Shown here: in pieces, positions 24,157 through 30,465 of the stretch
Position numbering within the stretch: the first letter of the stretch is position 1
Layout of the letters: every line of letters begins with the position of its first letter
Assembly: GCA_026983895.1 (NCBI GenBank)
Contig: JALSTF010000200.1
Span: 1-40,240, forward strand
Source: Sulfurovum sp.
Lineage (GTDB): Bacteria > Campylobacterota > Campylobacteria > Campylobacterales > Sulfurovaceae
Length of the DNA stretch: 40,240 bases
Direction: 5' to 3'
The notes under the pieces: generated by a model
Told to the model about the DNA's origin: nothing
Seen by the model: only the letters and a program-made list of their open reading frames with translations
Database searches by the model: none
Position numbers and translations under genes: made by a program

Positions 24157-24187
24157 ACTCCTCACTCCTCACTCCTCACTCCTCACT
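24157..24187. repeat. Heptamer tandem repeat ACTCCTC, four copies
   Basis: Four exact ACTCCTC units plus ACT end 4 nt before the SPFH gene's stop. It is the same unit as the array at 41-72, about 24 kb away. Confidence 0.9.
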
Positions 24188-24191
24188 GATC

Positions 24192-25289
24192 TTATTGTTG
24201 TGCCGAAATGGTCTTCTGCTCTTTGCCTTTGGCATCTACCCAGATGTTGGGTACCGCACCGCCGGGTGTCAGGAAGATCTGTGCATCTTTGTTGACTTTC
24301 AGCGCTTCGTTGAATTTGCCCTGTGTCTTGATCTGCTCAAGTGTCAGCAGGTCTGTGGTCAGTGAGTCGGCTATGATCTTGTTGGCTTTTGACTGTGCCT
24401 GTGCTTCAATACGTATCTTGTCGGCTTCACCCTGTGCCTCTATACGGTTACGCTCAGCTTCCCCTTTTGCGATCTCAGCTTTTTGCTGTGCTTCCTGCTT
24501 GGCTTTTTCTTTTTTCTGTTCTGCGATCGTTACTTCCTGTTTGGCGATCTGTACACGTTCGATCTGTTCTTTGATCTTCTTAGGCAGGTTGATGGTACGC
24601 AGCTCTACGGAAGTAAGGATAACCGGTTTCTCCGGCAGGTCCTGTACGCTCTGTTTGATCTTTGTTTCAATGGCCGCAGCAATCTCGTTACGCATTTCCG
24701 GGAGCTGCTCTGCCGTGTACTGTCCTACGACATCGCGGACCACTTCGCGTACTTTGGAGTTGATGATCTTCTCTTCCCAGCTTGTACCCCATTTCTCTAT
24801 GGTCTTGGGTGCATTCTCGGCACGCAGACGGTACTGCACGGCAAGGTCTATATTGACTGTCAGGCCGCGCCGGTCAAGTACGGTGATGGCAGGATTGCGC
24901 CTGAGGCCGCCTTCATAGTTCTTATAACCGTCTCCCAGGGCGCCTGTTGAGACATCAGAGTAGGTGATGAGCCGGATACGGGTATTGACCGGAACGATCT
25001 TCTGGAGTATGGGGATGAAGAAATGCAGTCCCGGTTCTAGCGGTTTGTCCTCGAATTTACCGGTATTGATCTTGATACCGACTTCGCCGGAATTGATGAT
25101 TGTGAACGGTTTGAGTATAAAAAGTCCGAAAACGATCGCGAGGATGAGGAAAATGAGCGAAGCACTTTTCCCTCCCATATTTCCCATAGGGTTATTGAAA
25201 CTTTGATTCCCGTTATTGTTTCCGCCGGATGGGTTGGTGTTGCTGCTGGGTTTCTTTTTTTTAAAATAGTCGTTCATGTCTGCTGGCAT
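24192..25289 (-). CDS. SPFH/prohibitin-domain membrane protein (HflK-like)
   Basis: 365-aa protein with a Gly/Asn-rich N-terminal tail, one membrane helix (ASLIFLILAIVFGLFILKPF) and an SPFH domain starting GEVGIKINTGKF. RRGLTVNIDLAVQYRLRAEN and ELRTINLPKKIKEQIERVQI are typical of prohibitin/HflK relatives. From about residue 235 a long charged coiled coil follows (EQKKEKAKQEAQQKAEIAKG). Such proteins form oligomeric rings on the inner membrane that control FtsH proteolysis or membrane domains. The start at 25289 has AAGGA 5 nt upstream; an ATG at 25334 has none. I recall a similar gene beside ilvE in Campylobacter. Confidence 0.88.
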   Translation of the reverse strand: MPADMNDYFKKKKPSSNTNPSGGNNNGNQSFNNPMGNMGGKSASLIFLILAIVFGLFILKPFTIINSGEVGIKINTGKFEDKPLEPGLHFFIPILQKIVPVNTRIRLITYSDVSTGALGDGYKNYEGGLRRNPAITVLDRRGLTVNIDLAVQYRLRAENAPKTIEKWGTSWEEKIINSKVREVVRDVVGQYTAEQLPEMRNEIAAAIETKIKQSVQDLPEKPVILTSVELRTINLPKKIKEQIERVQIAKQEVTIAEQKKEKAKQEAQQKAEIAKGEAERNRIEAQGEADKIRIEAQAQSKANKIIADSLTTDLLTLEQIKTQGKFNEALKVNKDAQIFLTPGGAVPNIWVDAKGKEQKTISAQQ

Positions 25290-25366
25290 CTGTTTCCTTG
25301 AATAAATGTATTTTTTGATTTGGGGTGCTCTCAAGCCTTATGCCTGAAAGCGATGATGAAGCATAT

Positions 25367-26281
25367 TTAAATATACGTAAGATAATGTTTATATTTTTCA
25401 TTTCTGCCGAACACTACATCAAAATAGGCACTTTGAAGCTGTTGTGTCATCGGTCCTCTTTTGCCGTTTCCTATCACTCTGTGATCGAGTGAATTGATGG
25501 GTGTGACTTCGGCTGCCGTACCGGTAAAGAATGCCTCATCGCAGATATAGATCTCATCTCTGGTGATATTCCTTCTTTCTATCGGGATCCCTGCATCCTC
25601 TGCCAATTGCAAAACGGTATCCTGGGTGATCGATTCGAGCGAATTGTCATTTGGCGGAGAGACCAGAACACCGTCTCTTACGATAAAGAGGCATTCTCCG
25701 GTACCTTCTGCTGCAAAACCATTCTCGTCCAGCATTAATGCTTCTTCAAAACCATTTTCGATCGCTTCATATTTTGCCATTTGGCTGTTTAGGTAATTCG
25801 CGGCTGCTTTGGCTTTGCCGAAAGTAGAACGATTGGGATTGCGTGTGATGGAGGATGTGCAGACCTTTATGCCCTTCTCAAGGCCTTCATCTCCAAGATA
25901 AGCTCCCCATTCCCAGGCAGCTACAGCTGTTCTGACAGGCGCTTTCACATGATGCACTCCCATCTGTCCGTATCCCAGAAAAATAAGGGGCCTCATATAC
26001 ACATTGTTGGTAAATCCGTTACTCCTGAGCAGATCGATATGTGCCTGTTTGACGGTCTCATAATCCATATTGGGTTTAATGGCAACGATTTTGGCAGAAT
26101 TGTAGAGCCTTTTGCAATGGTCTTCCAGTCTGAAAATGGCCAACCCGTCCTCTGTATGGTAGGCTCTTGTGCCTTCAAAAACGGCATTGCCGTAATGTAC
26201 GGTATGTGTCAGTATGTGGACTTTCGCATCTTTCCAGTCTATGAGCTCTCCATCCATCCAGATATATTTAGCTTCGTTCAT
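25367..26281 (-). CDS. ilvE: Branched-chain amino acid aminotransferase IlvE
   Basis: Fold-type IV PLP aminotransferase of 304 aa, last step of valine, leucine and isoleucine synthesis. It begins AKYIWMDGELIDWKDAKVHI. THTVHYGNAVFEGTRAY follows, with RLEDHCKRLYNSAKI after it. The lysine-bearing GKAKAAANYLNSQMAKYEA is at about residue 158. EALMLDENGFAAEGTGECLF and ITRDEIYICDEAFFTGTAAEV match IlvE. ATG 26281 has GGGAG upstream; a longer frame to 26317 adds 12 residues not seen in the family. Confidence 0.95.
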   Translation of the reverse strand: MNEAKYIWMDGELIDWKDAKVHILTHTVHYGNAVFEGTRAYHTEDGLAIFRLEDHCKRLYNSAKIVAIKPNMDYETVKQAHIDLLRSNGFTNNVYMRPLIFLGYGQMGVHHVKAPVRTAVAAWEWGAYLGDEGLEKGIKVCTSSITRNPNRSTFGKAKAAANYLNSQMAKYEAIENGFEEALMLDENGFAAEGTGECLFIVRDGVLVSPPNDNSLESITQDTVLQLAEDAGIPIERRNITRDEIYICDEAFFTGTAAEVTPINSLDHRVIGNGKRGPMTQQLQSAYFDVVFGRNEKYKHYLTYI

Positions 26282-26316
26282 CTCTATGTCTCCCTGCATT
26301 GTTGTGTTGTATAGCA

Positions 26317-26336
26317 TTTGGCCTGGTTGAATAGGC
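26317..26336. repeat. Hairpin upstream of ilvE
   Basis: TGGCCT (26317-26322) and AGGCCA (26331-26336) pair around an 8-nt loop in the ilvE upstream spacer. It could end transcription from the small membrane protein gene at 26387, but no T-run follows. The A/T-rich stretch 26337-26386 holds no gene that I can see. Confidence 0.45.
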
Positions 26337-26386
26337 CATTGTTGAAATTAATGGATTATTTTATCTTAAATGTTGTTAATCGTCGG

Positions 26387-26575
26387 TTATGCAAAACGCA
26401 GGAAGATACCCACAAGAAGCGAAAGGAGAATGGTAACGATGATCTGAAGCGGATTATGCCATTTCTCGGAAGTGATATGCCTGGATTCAAGCCATTCGAC
26501 GATCTTCATTGCGGGGAACGCCATGAAGACAAGCATGACAATGGAAAACACAAGGGTAAGGACAATGTTCAGCAT
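26387..26575 (-). CDS. Small two-helix membrane protein
   Basis: 62-aa protein with two hydrophobic helices (LNIVLTLVFSIVMLVFMAF, then LQIIVTILLSLLVGIFLRF) separated by a charged loop (EWLESRHITSEKWHNP). I recognise no family. It begins 2 nt after the stop of the 26578 gene (TAA-GC-ATG), so both are in one transcript that reads toward ilvE. Confidence 0.68.
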   Translation of the reverse strand: MLNIVLTLVFSIVMLVFMAFPAMKIVEWLESRHITSEKWHNPLQIIVTILLSLLVGIFLRFA

Positions 26576-26577
26576 GC

Positions 26578-26964
26578 TTATATCCCGTAATACCGGTGTA
26601 CGAAATCGGTTTCATCTTTGCTATGCAGCGGCAGGGTATGGACTGTCGTACCGTTGTTGTCCATGATGACCAAGGTGCTTTTTTCGAGTTTCAAATGTTT
26701 TTTCCCCCACGCTTTCTCAAGACGTTCAAATTCTTTGAAAAGGGTCATATTGTCCGGTTTCTCTTTGAACTCCGGATCTTCTTTATTGATGATCTCAAGG
26801 CCGCCGAAACGTTTTTCCAGCGTGTAGGGGCTGAACTGTTTGACCGTTTTGTAGACCCTTGCATTCTTGGGACTTGGTTTGCTTTGCAAAAAAGCACTGA
26901 TCCCTATCAGCAAAAAAGCCAGAAAGAAAGCAGGAAGAAGATACTTTTTGAACTTTGACATCAT
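26578..26964 (-). CDS. Signal-anchored periplasmic protein, function unknown
   Basis: 128-aa protein with an N-terminal membrane anchor or signal peptide (YLLPAFFLAFLLIGISAFL) and a soluble charged domain ending HSKDETDFVHRYYGI. There is no cysteine motif and I recognise no family. GGAG lies 5 nt upstream of ATG 26964. The predicted -10 TATACT (26999-26994) is 29.5 bp from the centre of the FNR-like palindrome at 27022-27035, the same geometry as the nor and nirF promoters. It may therefore be induced with denitrification. Confidence 0.7.
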   Translation of the reverse strand: MMSKFKKYLLPAFFLAFLLIGISAFLQSKPSPKNARVYKTVKQFSPYTLEKRFGGLEIINKEDPEFKEKPDNMTLFKEFERLEKAWGKKHLKLEKSTLVIMDNNGTTVHTLPLHSKDETDFVHRYYGI

Positions 26965-26993
26965 ATGGTCTCCATAATTGATCTGATGATGAC

Positions 26994-27064
26994 AGTATAG
27001 GCATATTCACTTGAAAAGCGATTGATAAACATCAATCTGCAGATGAGAAAAAGTGTGGTATGAT
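26994..27064. promoter_or_regulatory. Divergent promoter pair around a perfect FNR/CRP-type palindrome
   Basis: TTGATAAACATCAA (27022-27035) is a perfect match to the FNR consensus TTGAT-N4-ATCAA; with flanking bases the palindrome is 16 nt. On the plus strand, TATGAT (27059-27064) with an extended TGG lies 30.5 bp from the box centre. On the minus strand, TATACT (26999-26994) lies 29.5 bp away. Predicted start sites fall about 42 nt from the centre both ways, the class II activator geometry. Confidence 0.75.
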
Positions 27065-27094
27065 TTCCTAAATTTATTGGAATGGATAATTGAA

Positions 27095-27460
27095 ATGAAA
27101 AACTTTTTTTACCTTGAAGGTGCCTATCTTATACTCGGAGGGATCATCCTCCTGGTCGCTCTGTTTGTTTCTACCCGGCCATTTATGGCAAAAGGAGCCT
27201 GGAAAAAAGGACTGTTCTGGGTTTCAGTCGTCCTTGCGGTCCTGATAGGGGCCCACTACAAAGTGACAACCAACAGGATGGAAAAGGTGAAAACCGCCTT
27301 TGAAAATGGCAAAACGATCCTTTGCGAAAGCAGAATGCTGCGCAAGGCGGCACAGGTCGTTTATATCAAAAAAGAGAACGACTGGTCCCTGAAAGGAGAT
27401 GATTTTGTCTCTCCGAACTATGCCAGGCCTTTCTTTTCTGCCAGATGTATTGTCAAGTGA
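27095..27460 (+). CDS. Small two-helix membrane protein, function unknown
   Basis: 121-aa protein with two membrane helices (GAYLILGGIILLVALFV and GLFWVSVVLAVLIGAHY) and a C-terminal soluble part with two cysteines (TILCESRML and ARCIVK). The tail could be periplasmic. I do not recognise the family. ATG 27095 is used because an in-frame start at 27053 would lie upstream of the predicted transcription start near 27071. It is driven from the perfect FNR-like box and sits beside the nor/nir genes, so a role in nitrogen oxide respiration is inferred from context only. Confidence 0.68.
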   Translation: MKNFFYLEGAYLILGGIILLVALFVSTRPFMAKGAWKKGLFWVSVVLAVLIGAHYKVTTNRMEKVKTAFENGKTILCESRMLRKAAQVVYIKKENDWSLKGDDFVSPNYARPFFSARCIVK

Positions 27461-27494
27461 TACATCTGCGATGCATCAGCAAAGCTTTTAACAT

Positions 27495-27535
27495 AGTACA
27501 GTTGTAAGCTTTCATTATTATAACTGCACTATAAT
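27495..27535 (+). promoter_or_regulatory. Imperfect dyad overlapping a second possible nor promoter
   Basis: CAGTTGTAA (27499-27507) and TTATAACTG (27518-27526) pair with one G-U around a 10-nt spacer, with AGT/ACT outside. TATAAT (27530-27535) follows directly, so the dyad covers the -35 region. It may be an operator or a hairpin in the long spacer 27461-27682 ahead of the nor operon. Confidence 0.4.
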
Positions 27536-27581
27536 TTATACTTAACCTCTTCATCGATTCAAATGCTTTTTCTTCTTTTTC

Positions 27582-27623
27582 TTGATATATGTCAATTGCA
27601 TTTCCGTGCGAAACTGTCATAAT
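27582..27623 (+). promoter_or_regulatory. FNR/DNR-like box and -10 of the nor-nir operon
   Basis: TTGATATATGTCAA (27582-27595) fits the DNR-type pattern TTGAT-N4-GTCAA. CATAAT (27618-27623) with an extended TGT lies 29.5 bp from the box centre, predicting a start site near 27630 and the box at about -41.5. The ribosome binding site AGGAG and ATG of the first gene follow at 27673 and 27683. Confidence 0.75.
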
Positions 27624-27682
27624 ACTCCTATGCTCTAGGGTTTTGACCCCTTTAGTAAATAGATATGCGAACAGGAGACATA

Positions 27683-28036
27683 ATGGAACAGATGATAGTC
27701 CGACCGGAGATCGCACTGGATCAATTCTTGCCGATCTTTATAGAGTCTACGCTGGTACTTGTTTTCGGAATAGGGTATGCAGCGATCATCACCCTTTCCA
27801 AAATGGGCTATTTTTCCAAAAAATGGATGCCTGTCGGATATCTGTTTTGGGCATTACAAACTTATTTTCTCTACGATTTTGCCATGCTGATCCAGAGTAA
27901 CCATTTTACGGTAAAAGTATTGATGGTGACGATGGTCGCGTATCTCTTTATCCCGCATCTGTATTTTTATCTGATCAGTGCAGCGGATGAGCGTTACGAA
28001 GACAGTGATGAAATAGTTGAGGATACAAAACAATAG
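27683..28036 (+). CDS. Three-helix membrane protein leading the nor operon
   Basis: 117-aa inner membrane protein with three hydrophobic segments (about residues 17-37, 48-70 and 80-103) and an acidic C-terminus (AADERYEDSDEIVEDTKQ). I recognise no family; in position it could serve like NorE/NorF helpers of nitric oxide reductase, but I see no sequence proof. ATG 27683 has AGGAG 5 nt upstream; the frame extends to 27665 without one. It starts the operon controlled by the box at 27582 and precedes norC by 33 nt. Confidence 0.75.
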   Translation: MEQMIVRPEIALDQFLPIFIESTLVLVFGIGYAAIITLSKMGYFSKKWMPVGYLFWALQTYFLYDFAMLIQSNHFTVKVLMVTMVAYLFIPHLYFYLISAADERYEDSDEIVEDTKQ

Positions 28037-28069
28037 AGCGGCAGCGTTCTAATACAAAAAGGAGGATAC

Positions 28070-28741
28070 ATGGCTAAGAAAAATGTTTCGGTCTGGACGA
28101 GTGTACCGTTTTGGCGGCGTTCGGCAGCATGGGTAACGGGATTTGCAACAATTCTGCTTATCTGGCTTTCGTTCGATACGCTGGGACAGATATCAATGGG
28201 TACAGATGCAGATCTCAAGAACGGGGTAGACAAAAGAGTACCGGGTCCCACAGTGATCAATTATCATATTGATTATAAAATGAGTAAGAAAAGAGGGCAT
28301 GAAGTACCGGTGATCGGTGAGAAACAACTGTTTTTCGGAAAAGAGTGGAGTGAAAAAGATGCGGCAGCCTTGTTGCGTCTGGGAAAACTTACAGAACAGG
28401 CAAAGAACTGTATGGACTGTCATACACTTTTGGGGAATGGAGCGTACTATGCACCGGATCTGACCAAAGCATGGCTGGACCCAGCATGGCAGAAGGGCGG
28501 CCCTATGCAGGGTATGACAGGGAAAAATACGGTTGAAGAAGCCATGGCAGAATTCCTGCAGCATCCTTCACAGTATCCTACCCATGCGCGTATGATGCCA
28601 AATCTCGGTATTACTGCACAAGAAGCAAAAGGATTGGTCGCTTTCCTTAAGCATATGAGTAGTATCGACACCAACGGTTTCCCAAGAAACTTCTCGAAAA
28701 CTGTTGATCAATTCAAAGCAGGAGGCACAAATGCTCACTAG
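28070..28741 (+). CDS. norC: Nitric oxide reductase cytochrome c subunit NorC
   Basis: Membrane-anchored monoheme cytochrome c that feeds electrons to NorB for 2NO to N2O. One helix near residues 19-38 (AAWVTGFATILLIWLSF) anchors it. The heme site is CMDCH at Cys114, Cys117 and His118, in KNCMDCHTLLGNGAYYAPDL, very like classical NorC. The Met ligand is in ARMMPNLGI (Met175 or Met176). At 223 aa it is longer than the roughly 150-aa Pseudomonas protein because of a segment (about residues 50-105) between helix and heme domain. It overlaps norB by 11 nt. Strong SD AAGGAGG. Confidence 0.93.
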   Translation: MAKKNVSVWTSVPFWRRSAAWVTGFATILLIWLSFDTLGQISMGTDADLKNGVDKRVPGPTVINYHIDYKMSKKRGHEVPVIGEKQLFFGKEWSEKDAAALLRLGKLTEQAKNCMDCHTLLGNGAYYAPDLTKAWLDPAWQKGGPMQGMTGKNTVEEAMAEFLQHPSQYPTHARMMPNLGITAQEAKGLVAFLKHMSSIDTNGFPRNFSKTVDQFKAGGTNAH

Positions 28742-30179
28742 TATTAAAACGAATGAATTTGCAAAAAGCAGCAGTAAACAATTGGCAATGATGTACTTTA
28801 GAGTAGCGATCATACTCTTCGGTGCGCAGCTGCTGATGGGACTTATTGCCGCTATCCAGTTTTTGGTTCCGGGGTTCCTGTTTGAACTGTTCGACTTTTC
28901 AGTGGCCAGAATGGTGCATATCAATGCGCTGGTCGTATGGATGCTGTACGCAATGATCGGTTCGGTCTACTTTATGCTTGAAGATGAAACCGGTGTAGAA
29001 GGCGTAGGTATTGGCATTGGTAAATTGGCTTTTTGGGTACTGACTGCAGCTGTTACCGTGGTCGTACTGGTATTCATCTTCGTTCAGGTGGGTGCAGGTA
29101 CAGAAGCTTCTATCTGGTTCATTAACGAAGGTAGAGAGTATCTGGAAGCGCCAAGATGGGCCGATATCGGTATCGTTGTCGTAGTATTGACATTCTATTG
29201 GAATGTATTTGCTACGTATATGAAAGGACAGAAGACAGGGATCATGACCGTTATGGTCGCCAACCTTATGGCATTGGCAGGTCTCTACCTTGCAGGTATG
29301 TTCTTTACGGACAACATCTCCATGGACCAGTTCTGGTGGTGGTGGGTCATACACCTTTGGGTTGAAGCTACCTGGGAAGTATTCGTAGGTACATTGGCTG
29401 CGTATGCACTGATCAAAATCATCAATGCGAAGCGTGAGATCGTCGAAATGTGGCTGTGGATCGAAGTACTGATGCTTTTCGGTTCAGGTATCCTCGGTCT
29501 CGGCCACCACTACTTCTGGATCGGTACACCTGAATACTGGTGGGAGATCGGTGCACTCTTCTCCGCACTCGAGCCTGTTCCATTGGTAGCGATGTTCGTC
29601 CATGTCCTCTATGACTGGGGTAAAGAACAAGGTGCTGCACATGCAGAAGGCAAGCCTGGAGCAGTCGCCAATAACGGTCCTGCAATCGCCTGGATCGTTA
29701 CCAATGCATTCGGTAACTTCCTTGGTGCGGGTGTTTGGGGATTCTTCCATACACTGCCACAGGTAAATATCTATACGCATGGTACACAGTTTACAGCGGC
29801 GCACGGACACCTGGCATTTTTCGGAGCCTATGCAACGATCCTGATCGGAATGATGTATATGGGTGTTCAGTATGCTTCCGGTGTGAAAATGCTGAAATCA
29901 ACGTTCAAGTCAAAAATGGCTATTTTCCTGATCACTTTCGGTGTATTGGGGATGACAGTGGCCCTGACGATCGCAGGATATGAGCAGGTCTTGATCGAAA
30001 GAGCAGAACTGGGCGGCGGATGGCAGGCATTCTTTACTGCACAGGAATTGCCATGGTATATACAGGCACAGATCTGGAGAACCATTATGGGTGTCGTGAC
30101 ATTCGTAGGATTCATCTATCTTGTCTGGGATCTTGTCACAATCGGCAAGCAGGCTAAAACAGCGGAAGCTGCAGCATAA
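28731..30179 (+). CDS. norB: Nitric oxide reductase catalytic subunit NorB (cNOR type)
   Basis: 482-aa heme-copper superfamily protein with about twelve helices. The non-heme iron ligands are His208, Glu212 (HLWVE), His259 and His260 (GLGHHYFW). His63 (ARMVHINAL) and His360 bind low-spin heme b, and His358 (TAAHGHLAFFG) binds heme b3. These match the cNOR ligand set. There is no quinol-oxidising N-terminal extension as in qNOR, consistent with the norC partner. ATG 28731 has AGGAGG 5 nt upstream and lies inside the norC end, so the pair is coupled. It acts at the inner membrane. Confidence 0.96.
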   Translation: MLTSIKTNEFAKSSSKQLAMMYFRVAIILFGAQLLMGLIAAIQFLVPGFLFELFDFSVARMVHINALVVWMLYAMIGSVYFMLEDETGVEGVGIGIGKLAFWVLTAAVTVVVLVFIFVQVGAGTEASIWFINEGREYLEAPRWADIGIVVVVLTFYWNVFATYMKGQKTGIMTVMVANLMALAGLYLAGMFFTDNISMDQFWWWWVIHLWVEATWEVFVGTLAAYALIKIINAKREIVEMWLWIEVLMLFGSGILGLGHHYFWIGTPEYWWEIGALFSALEPVPLVAMFVHVLYDWGKEQGAAHAEGKPGAVANNGPAIAWIVTNAFGNFLGAGVWGFFHTLPQVNIYTHGTQFTAAHGHLAFFGAYATILIGMMYMGVQYASGVKMLKSTFKSKMAIFLITFGVLGMTVALTIAGYEQVLIERAELGGGWQAFFTAQELPWYIQAQIWRTIMGVVTFVGFIYLVWDLVTIGKQAKTAEAAA

Positions 30180-30182
30180 ACA

Positions 30183-30202
30183 GAGAGGGGTAGAACCCTC
30201 TC
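30183..30202 (+). repeat. Intercistronic stem-loop after norB
   Basis: GAGAGGG (30183-30189) and CCCTCTC (30196-30202) form a perfect 7-bp stem with loop GTAGAA, 3 nt after the norB stop. No T-run follows, so it may protect or process the nor mRNA rather than end it. Confidence 0.65.
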
Positions 30203-30226
30203 CATCTTAATGTAAAGGAGAAACAA

Positions 30227-30379
30227 ATGTTTGAAGCATTTACAGATGTAAATCACAGTTTTTTTGGTTTTCTAAATCAAGGTCCATTAACGCTGACCAT
30301 CTTTTTGCATACGATCATCATCTTACCGATGTTCTGGATCTATTTCAGCGAGAAAAAAAGATTGGAGAATGAGCAGTAG
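30227..30379 (+). CDS. 50-residue membrane microprotein between norB and nirS
   Basis: A 50-codon frame starting MFEAFTDVNHSFFGFLNQGP and ending in a charged tail (SEKKRLENEQ). It has AAAGGAG (30214-30220) 6 nt upstream of ATG. Residues 21-40 (LTLTIFLHTIIILPMFWIYF) form one membrane helix. There is no heme or cysteine motif. It lies in the nor-nir transcript and is flanked by hairpins on both sides. Small helix proteins commonly stabilise respiratory complexes; a NorCB accessory subunit is the natural hypothesis, but it is inference. Confidence 0.72.
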   Translation: MFEAFTDVNHSFFGFLNQGPLTLTIFLHTIIILPMFWIYFSEKKRLENEQ

Positions 30380-30397
30380 GACTGTTCAAAAAAGTGG

Positions 30398-30444
30398 GGA
30401 CCTTGGGTAGGTCCTCGATCAAAACGAGAAGTTTTATATTCGAC
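30398..30444 (+). repeat. Two hairpins ahead of nirS
   Basis: GGACCT (30398-30403) pairs with AGGTCC (30409-30414) around TGGGT. A second weaker stem pairs AAAAC with GTTTT (about 30421-30435) inside TCGA ends. They stand between the microprotein and the nirS ribosome binding site. Confidence 0.5.
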
Positions 30445-30465
30445 GTTTTTAACAAAGGAGAAAGA

